Assembly (NCBI GenBank): GCA_949825045.1
Contig: OX463816.1
Span: forward strand, 19,603,243 to 19,667,242
Direction of reading: 5' to 3'
DNA: 64,000 nucleotides
Source: Argyresthia goedartella
Taxonomy: Eukaryota; Arthropoda; Insecta; Lepidoptera; Argyresthiidae
Shown: positions 54,872 through 64,000 of the stretch, one piece after another
Position numbering within the stretch: the first letter of the stretch is position 1
How the letters are laid out: each line of letters starts with the position of its first letter
The notes under the pieces: model-generated
The model's database searches: none
The model's input: the letters and a program-made list of their open reading frames with translations, nothing else
Told to the model about the DNA's origin: nothing
Program-made: the position numbers and the translations under genes

Positions 54872-56070
54872 TTGTGTATGTGTGAATAATAAGTTTCAGA
54901 GGAGAAAAGGCGAAGAAAGATGCCTTGGGCAGATTTTATACGGTACATGATAATACGGTACATAAGAGTTTAAACGGTAATAATACAGAGTGTTAATACC
55001 ACTTTCGCCTATATAATACACAAAGTCCGCGGTCCTACTTCTTTCGAAAATATGAAACTCTAAACAAAGTTTCAGACCGACGTTCCAGTCTGCTTGTCGA
55101 GTTCTGGGTCTGTTGGAAAATGACATGCACTTGGATTCCACATTAGTTGAAGCAGCTTTGTGTGACTTTTCTCATAAGTTTCGTGAACTTTTTTAGTAAT
55201 GTTGGTATTTTGTATATAGTCAGATCCATTCAACCTTAAGGAAAAAATATAAAAATAGCTTCTTAGAGGATCTAACAATGCACATGCAGAGGGAATTAGG
55301 CAACGCCTAGCACGTCTTAGATTCGGCATATAACTAAGGCCTTACAATGATTGGGGACATAGTGTTAACTTTGGGGGCCAACAAATTAACACAGTACGGT
55401 TTGCCTGAGTGGGAACGGTCTGGATGTGATATACGCAACAGAGATTATTTAAGAGAGACCAGTTATGTCTTTAACATTTTGGTACAGATAGTCTCTGAAA
55501 TTGAATCATCCTTAACAAGTGGACAGCTCAATATATATAAACATATTATTACAAGCATTGACAATAATTCTGGAAACTTATTTTTTTTGGATGCCCCTGG
55601 AGGAAAAGGAAAAACCTTTCTTATCAACTTACTATTGAATAAAGTTCGGAGTACACGCGGTATTGCTATTGCAACTGCATCTTCAGGTATTGCAGCAACT
55701 CTATTGATTGGTGGCAAAACTGCAAAAACTCTTTTTAAATTGCCATTAAACCCATTAAATATAGAGACGTCAATATACAATATTCCCAGACAAAGTGACA
55801 CGTCCTCCGGGATTGTAAACTTATTGTTTGGGATGAGAGCTCAATGGCAAACAAAAGAAGATTTGAGACATTAGGGATAACGATGGCATCATGGGAGGAG
55901 TCACCGTTCTGCTGGTTGGAGATTTCCGACAAACCTAGCCAGTCGTGCCAAAAGGAGCACGTGCAGATGAAGTGAAGTCCTGCATTAAATTACTTATGCC
56001 CACTTACAATCAAACCATCCCTACGTTAACATATGCAAGAACACATAAGCGACGATAAGTCAGCCCGCCA
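54872..56070 (+). pseudogene. Helitron PIF1-like helicase
   Basis: After the insertion the protein resumes with NKFQRRKGE, then RVLGLLENDMHLDSTLVEAA (55088-55147, stops scattered). The helicase follows: GQLNIYKHIITSIDN, LFFLDAPGGKGKTFLINLLL, ASSGIAATLLIGGKTA and FKLPLN. The Walker A has GGKGKT where GGTGKT is normal. After a shift near 55874, GGVTVLLVGDFRQT gives the Walker B and Q motif region, with a stop replacing the following Leu, then VVPKGARADEVKSCIK. Later helicase motifs are absent. It would unwind DNA during rolling-circle transposition. Confidence 0.85.
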
Positions 56071-56349
56071 ATTTTTATTAAAAATCGGTTATGGGGTTTA
56101 TCCCTCGTTTGAGAGAAAACCAAAATTACACCCTTTTTCTCCACCGTTGTGTCTTATATATCGGAATAGATTTGTTTGTTTGTCATTTCCACAGTGATGT
56201 TACAAAGTTTCTCGTTCAGCAAGTTTGCATCCAGGTTTGGCATTGAAATCACCAGGGATTAACTTGTGGCCACACATTGTACCACAGAGACCATGAGGAT
56301 TTGTCGTACAGGGGGAGTAGGATTCCTGATTAAAAGAAAGAATGAAAAT

Positions 56350-56400
56350 CCTTGTTTTTACACTACTATGATAGTAGTATATAGTAGTGTAAAAACAAGG
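56350..56400. repeat. hairpin, 19-bp arms
   Basis: Perfect arms 56350-56368 and 56382-56400 (CCTTGTTTTTACACTACTA) around 13 bases. Confidence 0.9.
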
Positions 56401-56404
56401 AAGT

Positions 56405-56766
56405 CCCACTCTTTTCTCTTTCAAAAACCGGGTAAAAGAGCACTTCCTATCTCTTTCATGATAGTAGTTATAGTATGTATATTATTACTATATGTACAGG
56501 TTTATGTATCTATTGGTACTTATTTAGTAGTTTGGTATATATATATTTTATTTTACATATTTTATAGATATTCAATTTATTTACTTATTATTTATTATAG
56601 ATAAGTTATTTGATATTGTGCACTGCCTAGCCTTTCTTGGTAATTTTTCCTATCATGCCTTGGTTTGCTGGAAGAAATCTCTTTTTAGAGATAAGCCTTT
56701 GTACATATGTTTTCAACAAATGTAACTTTTAATTTATCTTTGTGCAATAAAGAATTATGAATTATG
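56405..56766 (+). mobile_element. L2/Kiri-like LINE 3' end
   Basis: It opens with the last ORF2 codons (SFKNRVKEHFLSLS, TGA near 56457), then a 3' region with TTTGCTGGAAGAAATC, TTAGAGATAAGCC and an AATAAAGAATTATGAATTATGA end. It is a shorter relative of the 54.4-54.7 kb 3' end. Confidence 0.75.
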
Positions 56767-57380
56767 AAGGATTTTCTTTTAGTTCTTTCTCTTTTTCCTC
56801 ATAGAAAACTTCTACGACTTGAGGTCGGAGCGTATACCTGTATTAACTTCAAAGCATATCTTTGGTTGAGTTTCAGCGTTATGCAGCAAACGCGTGGAGA
56901 TAAACTTTGTATTCTCTCTGTGGTAGAATGTGTGGCCACAAGCTAATCGTGTATATATACATATTTCACTCATGATTGGCAATAATTTTTAACACCCAAT
57001 TCTTGCATTGGCGTGTATTTTTCTAGGGCATCGTAGCTCCATAAATGGTCAACAGCGAGTTGGACTCATGCTCGAAGGTATTTTTATTTATTTTCTAATT
57101 TGTAATATTCCTTCCTTCCTTCCTTTGAGGTAAGAACATAATATAGTTAACTAATCAAATTGCGGCAGAGATCGTTTGTGAATAACAGTTTGTAAATACC
57201 TAAATTCAGAATTCAATTGCAGATTTGTAGGTCCTTCTTGATTATTTGCTTTGTTAAGTAATTTGAGTGATGATTTCTCTGATATTACGCAATCGCCTCT
57301 GTTATATTTCATTTTTATCTATTACCTTTCCAATGTTTCATACTATACATATACAGTCATGTACAGTGTATCATGTAAAT
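56767..57380. other. unassigned sequence
   Basis: A CCTT microsatellite at 57110-57127 is the only feature noted. Confidence 0.35.
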
Positions 57381-57909
57381 TGTCACTTCCAAATATCAGG
57401 CAAGTTGAGACCAGTTTAGTCTTAGACAACAGCACGTTAGAATTAGTAAATTATATGAATTTTCTTGGAATAACAATTGATAGCAAATTGCAGTGGGGAC
57501 CCCACATAGATAAATTACAATCAATACAATACAACATCAGACAAAATACAGATGTGGCTACAACTAGGCTAGTATATTTTAGTTACTTTCATAGTGTCAT
57601 GTCCTATGGTATCTTGTTGTGGGGTAAAGCAGCGGATATTCAAAGTATTTATATTTTACAGAAAAAAGCTATTCGAGCAATTTATAATTTAAAACGAACA
57701 GATTCCTTAAGAGAGCTTTTTAAAGAAATTGACATACTAACTGTAGCTCGTCAATTTACTTTCAAGGGTCAGTGCATTCTCTACTACACTAAGATATCTC
57801 TGGAGATTTTGAAATTGCCATTTGAGCAATTGAAAAAGCATAATAAAGCGACTTTGTCGAAAAAGGGATATTACATGGTTCAAGATTACTTAAATGACGG
57901 GACTGGGTT

Positions 57910-59742
57910 TGTGCCGGTCGACTATGTTAGTCATATTTCCACGTAATGTTAAGATAAGTTGACGACCGTCACAGATAAGGTATATTTATATTCATCACGT
58001 AATTTTGTAGTAAGTTGTATATAAGCTTAGTATTTCCTATAATAAATCATTCTAGTATTTGCGCGCATCTCAAGCCTTTTACTTTACTCCCGAAGATGTC
58101 GCTCTCCTTATAATTGCCTCTGGCAAAGTGGTGACCCGACTTCTGAACATCAGCAACCTTCGGTAATAGCAGCATGGACCCAGCCGCGAAGAAAACTCCG
58201 TGTGCTGCCACCTTAGAAGTGCAAGCAAGAAGCACTTCGTCCAAGATCGCCGAGCCCCGACTTCGGTTTGCAAACCTGTTTCAAACCACGCTGCAGAACT
58301 CCATAATCAAGACCCCACCCAAACCAAGACGACATCAAGCAAGCCATGACCGGACCAGATTTGAAAACGGACCAGAAGCCAAAAGATAAATAATTTCTAC
58401 TGAAGATTTCCCGCATCAAACTGAAGATACCGCAAGAACAATGAACCGATAGTCATCCGAATGCTGATTTATAAAAATGGAGCTCGCACCAGCAGAAACG
58501 AACGCGTCGGCAAATTCATTCACAGCAAGCAGCTTTTCAAGTTCAAGACATAGGAAGCCGTTCCAGTCCCCAGAAGAGTATTGAAACATCATCGATATAC
58601 CTAATTCAACGAATATTGAAATCATCCAGGAAGAACATCGTACGAAGAATAATCAAATCACTGAAGAGAGAGAGAGATATATATATGTACATAAACGATT
58701 TATGTACAAGATGTGCCCTATGTTGCCAAATGCCAAGGTTTTTAGGCACACAAATTTCATCAATCGACAACTTAATATTCACTCAAGAGTGAAGAGCACA
58801 CACGTACATATGACGTACGAGATCATTGACTGCCTACAGCCAAGGTTACAGATTTAATGCTGACGCTGATTCAGCACAACCATCCTTGTGTCGGTCGCAA
58901 TTATAAACAAACAGTGATTACAACTTCAACGACGTGCGATGTAAATTGACTCATCGATTCCTGAAAAACATGGGCGGCTGCAGCATCAGACGACTCTCCT
59001 GCGGATCTTTTCCAGGTTATCGGTTTGGTTAGTTTACTAACCGCGAAACCCCATTTTCCTAGTGTTTTTCTGTTTTCCAGTTTTTAGTTTATTTTATGTA
59101 GTGTGCGGCCAGATACAAGACTTGCCTGTAGGTAAATATTAAGTAATTTACTGTTAATGCTGAATTATTATGTTACTTTTCTGATATGTAGTAGCTACTA
59201 ACCTATGTCTTTTAATATATTGGGTTTGATTAGTCAGTAGTAATTATTTAAAATTATGTAGAATTCGCATTACCGTAGTTCCTTTATTTTTGTAATTCGT
59301 GTAAGATTTACCTTTAGATTAAGTTAAAGTATGCACAATTAAGATCCAATTTATGTTTATTAAAATCCTACTAGTTATTATTGCAGTTGATATAAGTTTG
59401 TTATGGTATACACATTTTTAAAGTTATTATGATTCATTTAAGGTTATTGTTTGATTCTAACTTAGATTTTTGTTCATTGTTATAAGTACATTCATTTATT
59501 TTTTTCCCTAAAGGGGAGAGTACCTGTGCCGGTCGACTATGTTAGTCATATTTCCACGTAATGTTAAGATAAGTTGACGACCGTCACAGATAAGGTATAT
59601 TTATATTCATCTCGTAGTTTTGTAGTAAGTTGTATATAAGCTTAGTATTTCCTATAATAAATCATTCTAGTATTTGCGCGCATCTCAAGCCTTTTACTTT
59701 ACTCCCGAAGATGTCGCTCTCCTTATAATTTCCTCTGGCAAA
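57910..59742 (+). mobile_element. short LTR element family II, near-intact
   Basis: The LTRs 57910-58127 and 59525-59742 are each 218 bases, TGTGCCGG...CTGGCAAA, and differ at about three positions. The target duplication GGGTT is exact at 57905-57909 and 59743-59747. The primer-site-like GTGGTGACCCGAC follows the 5' LTR; AAAGGGGAGAGTACC precedes the 3' LTR. An LTR TATA-like TGTATATAAGC (about 58015) and AATAAA (58041) are visible. The 1,397-base interior has no pol; it is an internally deleted, trans-mobilised element. Confidence 0.9.
58174..58389 (+). pseudogene. gag-like N-terminal remnant of short LTR family II
   Basis: A 71-codon frame 46 bases after the 5' LTR starts at ATG and reads MDPAAKKTPCAATLEV, then a basic Pro-rich segment (KTPPKPRRHQASHD). 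The minus-strand copy in copia (46296-46508) encodes the same text in part. It ends at a TAA with no knuckle or capsid domain. It may be a gag stub or a packaging-region frame with no function. Confidence 0.45.
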
Positions 59743-59974
59743 GGGTTAATCTAGCTCAACCTTGCAAAATAATTTTGTAATTATGATAAAAAAAAACATA
59801 TTTGTATTAGTTAAGCACAAACAATTTTTAAAAGATATCTAAAAATCAATCTGTGGGAGCTTCTACGCCCTTCTTCCCCCACAGTGGTCCAATGTAGAGA
59901 AGAGACAAAAAATTACGTTTGCTAAGTATATGTAAATATCTACAGTAATAAAGTACTTTGACTTTGACTTTGAG

Positions 59975-61182
59975 TTTTACCTACGCTATCATATTCAATT
60001 AAACATAAACATAAACATTTACATACAGGCTCATACATATAAATATATAAATTTAATTAAATAAATATTGCTTAAACATCAAAAACTCGGCTGTCGTCCA
60101 GAATTTAACTCCAAAACAAAAGTTGCATATGATATTTATAATGATCAGCTTTCAAAATCCTTAATTTTGGAACCTTAGTCGATAGAATAGGAAGATATTT
60201 TTTCTTCAGGCCGCACATGGCATGTACAGAACCCTCCCTGTTGTTTCACTATGACGTTACGTATCATATGACACATAGGGAAACGTATAACAAACCAAAC
60301 ATGTCTGAATCTGTTCAGCGTTTAGTCAAAGTCTTGAGCTAAAGAAACACACTCAGATACTTTATGAACTAAGTGAACCCTGAAAACATTACCACGGTAC
60401 ACCCTTTTTTGGCAGTCCTGTCATAACGAACAAAAGGAATATTTTATTATATCTTTTTTATTTATTTTCTAACTAATTTGGTCTATTTAAAGTGGTTTTC
60501 TCAGCGTTGTCCGTCATCCATCACCTTCCCAACCACAGGAGAAAGAATCACCTACTTTCTCTAATCAATCCCGCTAACAATGTAATATAGACCGTGAAAC
60601 GCGTGCGTCAGAGTGGCCGGTCGTCTGTAGCTCCTGGTTCTGAGAGTTTATTCAGGAATCACTACAATTTGCTACTGATCTTTAAAAATTACCTACCTGT
60701 GATAGACTCCAGGGAATCACAAAACAATTCTGACCAGGCGGACGTCTCAGAGGGGCCGGTCACGAAATATAAAATCTGTATATGGCACGACGCACGAGAA
60801 TTTTTTAACCTGCGTATTGCCAATAATTGCAACCAAATTGCTTTTTTTGGCATCGTAAGCACATCGCTTAGAAAAAATATGATGTGATTTGCAAAAATGT
60901 TTTAATATGCACAGACAAAGTCGCGGGCATAAGCTAGTACTTTTATATCGTTAGATGGGAATTGCGGAGTTTATTCAAGAACACATTATCTCTAAATGGT
61001 TTTCTCAGTTTGGTGCCCTTGGACATTTTTAAAATCCCCAATTTGACTGGCATTGCTAAATAGTGTCGATTTATCGTGCTTGTTACACAGACTATAAGTA
61101 TACGTTTACTTCTTATGTATGTGACATGTATGAGTTCAAATATTCTTGTCATTTGTAAATTTAAAAAATTCAGCAGATATTA
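59975..61182. other. unassigned, with SINE and repeat stubs
   Basis: 60000-60072 matches the SINE S1 tail in minus orientation (TTTACATACAGGCTCATAC). 60910-60945 is a minus-strand stub of the TAGCTTATGCCCGCGAC repeat. The 97-codon frame at 60594-60887 has no recognised domain. Confidence 0.45.
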
Positions 61183-61244
61183 TTGATAGACACTATAGAT
61201 TTTTAGTTTGGTTAACCAAACTAAAAATCTATAGTGTCTATCAA
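61183..61244. repeat. perfect 62-bp palindrome
   Basis: The arms 61183-61213 and 61214-61244 are exact inverted repeats with no spacer, centred on GGTT|AACC. Exact arms imply a recent origin or repair by conversion. Confidence 0.95.
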
Positions 61245-61290
61245 GTTGTACCTCTAGGAACCAGTCTAGTTTTAAATTTAATTTAATTTA

Positions 61291-61515
61291 TGAAGACCTC
61301 TGTGGCGCTGCGGTTGTGGCTTTGCTTACCATACGAGAGGTCCCGGGTTCTATTCCCGGCTGGGGATAAAGAAAGTATCCAGGTCTTGAATGTCTAATAA
61401 AAAATATCCCCCGCTCTTCGATGTTTATATGTGTATATGTCCCTGTTTCTGGTTCCCACGATACAGGGTATCCTATTCTGGGTTCAGAAGCAAAGGCTCA
61501 CACATTTTTTTGTAT
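61291..61515 (+). mobile_element. tRNA-derived SINE, family S1
   Basis: A box TGGCGCTGCGG (61302-61312), B box-like GGTTCTATTCC (61346-61356), then GGCTGGGGATAAAG, a body with TCTGGTTCCCACGATACAGG, and a tail AGAAGCAAAGGC. Confidence 0.8.
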
Positions 61516-61799
61516 ATTAAACAAACTACCTACCCATTCATTTATTTATAGCATGAATTGAATGTGAGTTTCAACGCTGTCGAAGGCTCTTAAACAAACT
61601 CATCGTTCCAGTAGTTTTATTGGAAAAACTTTGTTTTGCCACTACTTTAATAATAAATGCAACTCGTATTTCAGCGGGTGTCTCTGGTGTTTCATTTAAC
61701 CACCAACAATACTTCGCTAACTTCGTCATATTTTTATGTTTTCCGTACTTTGACACCTGTGTAGTTTACTATCAAGATCACGAATGTAATAAGTAGTTT
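61516..61799. other. unassigned sequence
   Basis: Nothing recognised. Confidence 0.3.
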
Positions 61800-61920
61800 C
61801 TTCAACTTACTTCTCCCACAGTGGTCCAATGGAGAGAAGAGGCAAAAAAGTGGGTGTATTAAGAATATTTGTATACATATATATACAGTAATCATGACAT
61901 TTTGAGTTGAGTTGAGTTGA
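61800..61920 (+). mobile_element. CR1-like 3' end fragment
   Basis: CTTCTCCCACAGTGGTCCAA, then TGGAGAGAAGAGGC and a (GAGTT)n tail at 61902-61921. Confidence 0.7.
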
Positions 61921-62344
61921 GTAGGAATGTCGGACAGGAACATGTTTTTAATTTAATTTCGCGATCTGGCCACTGGATCCCAGCAACATCGGCAATCAAA
62001 ATGACTAGAATTTTGGCAAGGGCAACCACACAGTCCTATACGAACTCGTGGGTAGCGTATCGTGGGGAGGTGGCAGTTGGTCGCTGTTACAAAACCATTT
62101 ACGAGTCTTCAGTGGCCCGATCCGGAAGAAAACCAAGCCTAGTCAACCTACCAGATGTTACATGGTGTAGTTCATTGGTGACATCATCAGTGACTTTTCC
62201 CTTAACCCCTCAGTTACCACTGACGTTTATTAGTGAAGCATAGGGTTCAAAATCGCGATCCGTGCCAACTACCCTCGGTTTTTGAGTAGTTTATGCTTAG
62301 TTTTATCGTAAATGTAAATTGACAGAGAGGCCAGCCTACTACGC
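61921..62344. other. unassigned, one 108-codon frame
   Basis: The frame 61917-62243 has no recognised domain and its ATG lies inside the LINE tail border, so I do not call it a gene. Confidence 0.3.
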
Positions 62345-62590
62345 CATATGAAGAGGAAACATAAACGTAAACATTTACATACAGGCACAGGCAATAAATT
62401 AAATTGCTTCTGGCCCCACACTAGGACGTCGCTGATTCTGGGTCGTGGGAACCAGAATCAGCGAAATCACACACATATAAACATCCAAGAGCGGGGGATA
62501 TTTTTTTCTGAATCCCCAGCCGGAGATCGAACCCGGGACTTCTCGCATGGTCGGCAGAGCCGCAACCGCAGCCCCACAGAGGTCGTCGAG
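62345..62590 (-). mobile_element. tRNA-derived SINE, family S1, minus
   Basis: In reverse: GACCTCTGTGGGGCTGCGG head, B box GGTTCGATCTCC, GGCTGGGGATTCAG, a body containing a GATTCTGGTTCCCACGACCC / GGGTCGTGGGAACCAGAATC-type inverted pair, and the tail GCCTGTATGTAAATG. Confidence 0.8.
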
Positions 62591-63037
62591 AGTATACGAG
62601 TAGAAGACAATATTAGATATAATCCACGCGTGTTTCGGAAGCATGTCAGTGGCCTCAGATCTAACCGCGATATCGCACCTCGGGTCGCCACGCATCAGAG
62701 GCCATTTTTATCATATTTTTATGATATCAATTTTCTCTATTATTTGTGCAATAATGAAATTATGAAATTATTATATCCCTAGTGGCAAGAAACGTTGAAT
62801 TCGTGATTTCTGAACGATGCATACTTGAAATTATAATTTTGCTACCTTGGTAGACATGCCACAGCGAAAATTTACGTGGAAACCATGATTTAAATATTAC
62901 CTACTGTCACGTTACAGGGGTTATGAGAAATAACCCTGTGTAGAGGAAGCCTAAGAGAAATTTAAAGTAAGTTAGAAATTTGGAATGTAGGTTCTAAAAG
63001 TCGAAAAATAAAATAGGGAGAGTATTAGTAGAGTGAT
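62591..63037. other. unassigned sequence
   Basis: Nothing recognised. Confidence 0.3.
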
Positions 63038-63243
63038 GGCCGATTTCAACAACGATCCCTCTCTTTTAGGGGACACTTTATTTCTTTCAGGGGCCACCTA
63101 GCGGTTATTTCGATCTGACCTAAATGTAAGGGTCATCTAGGCTCCTTGGGGACCCCCTAAATATAAGAGTCCGGCCACCGAAACAATCGCTAGACAGCTA
63201 AGAAAAAGAGCTAAGTGTCCCTTAACTGTTGGTGAAATCGGGT
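63038..63243. mobile_element. probable MITE, ~206 bp
   Basis: The left end GCCGATTTCAACAAC and the reversed right end ACCCGATTTCACCAAC are terminal inverted repeats. Both are followed by a GGGACACTT block. Inner blocks (GGGGACACTTTA, TAGGCTCCTTGGGGACC) have foldback character. No coding capacity. The target duplication is unclear. Confidence 0.55.
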
Positions 63244-63500
63244 ATGAGTCCTTTTATTTTACACGATTCCCTAAATTACAATTAGAACTATTTACAACCT
63301 AACACTATATACGACCTTACTTTTACACAACTAAATACCCTGACTCTGGGAGAATCTCCACGGGCGCCGAAGGCAAAACACCTAGCAGTAGTAGTAGTAG
63401 TTTTTATGTTATGGAGGTCCAAAGATTGAAGAAAATGCCTACATTTTTTGGATTTCGGGGGAGTTGGAGGAGGAGAGGGGTTGGAGGAGGGGTTGCCAAG
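63244..63500. other. leader to tandem array, unassigned
   Basis: Contains (GTA)n at 63388-63402 and a G-rich GGAGGAGAGGGG stretch at 63465-63490. A 94-codon minus frame here is low-complexity. Confidence 0.35.
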
Positions 63501-64000
63501 AGTAGGGGGTCGCCTCGCACCGCTCCGCTTCGCTCCGGCTCCCGGGTCTGCTGTAACGTGTGAACCTAACAAACCTATCTTTAGTTTTTAAACAGGAAGT
63601 GACCTAAAGCAACCAATTTGGTTCTGATAAACTCTATAAAGTAGTTAGTTAGTAAACAAAGCCAAAGTCGTCCAGAGAGTCACGGATAAAACGAGAGCGC
63701 AATAGAACATTCACGAAACACGGAAGGAATCGGAATGAAATGAGCAAGTAGGGGGTCGCCTCGCTCCGCTCCGCTTCGCTCCGGCTCCCGGGTCTGCTGT
63801 AACGTGTGAACCTAACAAACCTATCTTTAGTTTTTAAACAGGAAGTGACCTAAAGCAACCAATTTGGTTCTGATAAACTCCATAAAGTAGTTAGTAAGTA
63901 AACAAAGCCAAAGTCGTCCAGAGAATCACGGATAAAACGAGAGCGCAACAGAACATTCACGAAACACGGAAGGAATCGGAATGAAATGAGCAAGTAGGGG
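63501..64000. repeat. 246-bp tandem repeat running off the window
   Basis: Units start at AGTAGGGGG: 63501, 63747 and 63993 (the last cut by the window end). The two full units differ at only about five positions. Each unit holds CGCTCCGGCTCCCGGG, AAACCTATCTTTAGTTTTTA, ACAGGAAGTGACC and CGAAACACGGAAGGAATCGG. It is satellite-like; total array length is unknown. Confidence 0.95.

Larger units (their letters stand above)
50930..56070 (+). mobile_element. Helitron (Rep/helicase) remnant, split by nested elements
   Basis: Rep-side sequence (50930-51432) and helicase-side sequence (54872-56070) are in order on the same strand, separated by an LTR element with its own LINE insert (51433-54871). Helitrons move as rolling-circle elements using a Rep nuclease fused to a PIF1-type helicase. 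Neither terminus was found (no TC start or CTRR hairpin end that I can defend). Helicase similarity fades near 55990-56070. Confidence 0.8.
57381..59974 (+). mobile_element. CR1-like LINE 3' part, split at its stop codon
   Basis: The left part, 57381-57909, encodes the post-RT region: LPNIRQVETSLVLDNSTLE, FLGITIDSKLQWGPHID, YGILLWGKAADIQSI and QKKAIRAIYNLKRTDSLREL, ending NDGTG. About 55 residues are missing between RQFT and FKGQC relative to the 5.6-kb copy. The right part resumes at 59743 (GGGTTAATC giving G-L-I-stop) and runs to a (TTTGAC)n tail at 59956-59974. The two parts flank a short LTR element with a 5-base target duplication. Confidence 0.85.

Noticed and set aside
55347..55874. 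host PIF1 helicase gene
   Set aside because: Upstream Helitron-specific blocks (Rep side and the LGLLENDMHLD region) lie in order on the same strand, so it belongs to the transposon.
60594..60887. 97-codon frame as a gene
   Set aside because: No domain, no composition signal, and it is flanked by repeat stubs.
61917..62243. 108-codon frame as a gene
   Set aside because: It starts within a LINE tail border and has no domain or repeatable evidence.
63038..63500. LTR of a minus-strand retrotransposon
   Set aside because: AATAAA-like motifs are present, but there is no second LTR, primer site or polypurine tract; the foldback ends at 63038-63243 fit a MITE better.
63288..63572. 94-codon minus-strand Pro/Ser-rich frame
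   Set aside because: It overlaps G-rich low-complexity sequence and runs into the tandem array; it is likely fortuitous.

Overview
The window looks like nuclear DNA from a moth or butterfly (Lepidoptera). It is AT-rich and made almost entirely of decayed, nested transposable elements. The assignment rests on several repeat types that I recognise from lepidopteran genomes: CR1/Zenon-like LINEs with short microsatellite tails, a dispersed repeat carrying (TCCG)n, the 'tagctTATGCCCGC...' repeat, two tRNA-derived SINE families, Helitron Rep/helicase, Ty3/gypsy-like and Ty1/copia elements, and a Tc1/mariner remnant. No host gene is certain. The best host candidates are two short exon-like frames at 23.6-24.2 kb on the minus strand. 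The intronless coiled-coil/basic reading frames at 31.0-32.8 kb are of unknown origin.

Layout. 0-5.2 kb: a gypsy integrase stub cut by a 5'-truncated RT/RNase H LINE, then unassigned DNA and a (TCCG)n repeat. 5.3-11.7 kb: two minus-strand CR1-type LINEs in tandem, the first split by another LINE fragment. 11.7-22 kb: gypsy remnants, minisatellite, hairpins, a mariner stub, a SINE and two inverted copies of a MITE-like repeat. 22-30.9 kb: mostly unassigned DNA with a duplicated ~420-bp repeat; one copy holds a clean 258-bp MITE. 31-36.6 kb: the unknown coiled-coil pseudogene, split by a SINE, then a CR1 copy and SINEs. 37.5-43.1 kb: a degenerate ~110-130-bp tandem repeat flanks a LINE fragment and a large inverted gypsy block with gag-protease but no pol. 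43.1-48.8 kb: a Ty1/copia element with an intact RT/RNase H frame, split by an internally deleted LTR element. 48.8-57 kb: LINE fragments, then a Helitron split by a second short LTR element whose 3' LTR is itself split by a LINE with an uninterrupted 564-codon RT frame. 57.4-60 kb: a CR1 copy split at its stop codon by a near-intact short LTR element. 60-64 kb: SINEs, a perfect 62-bp palindrome, a MITE and a 246-bp tandem array that runs off the window.

The main value of the window is its nesting, which gives relative ages: Helitron older than short LTR family I, which is older than the 54-kb LINE; copia older than LTR family II; CR1 older than LTR family II. The two short LTR families share LTR ends (TGTGCCGG...GCAAA) and a primer-binding-like site, carry no pol, and were presumably mobilised in trans by a related gypsy element. 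All functional statements come from reading motifs by eye; no database search was run.
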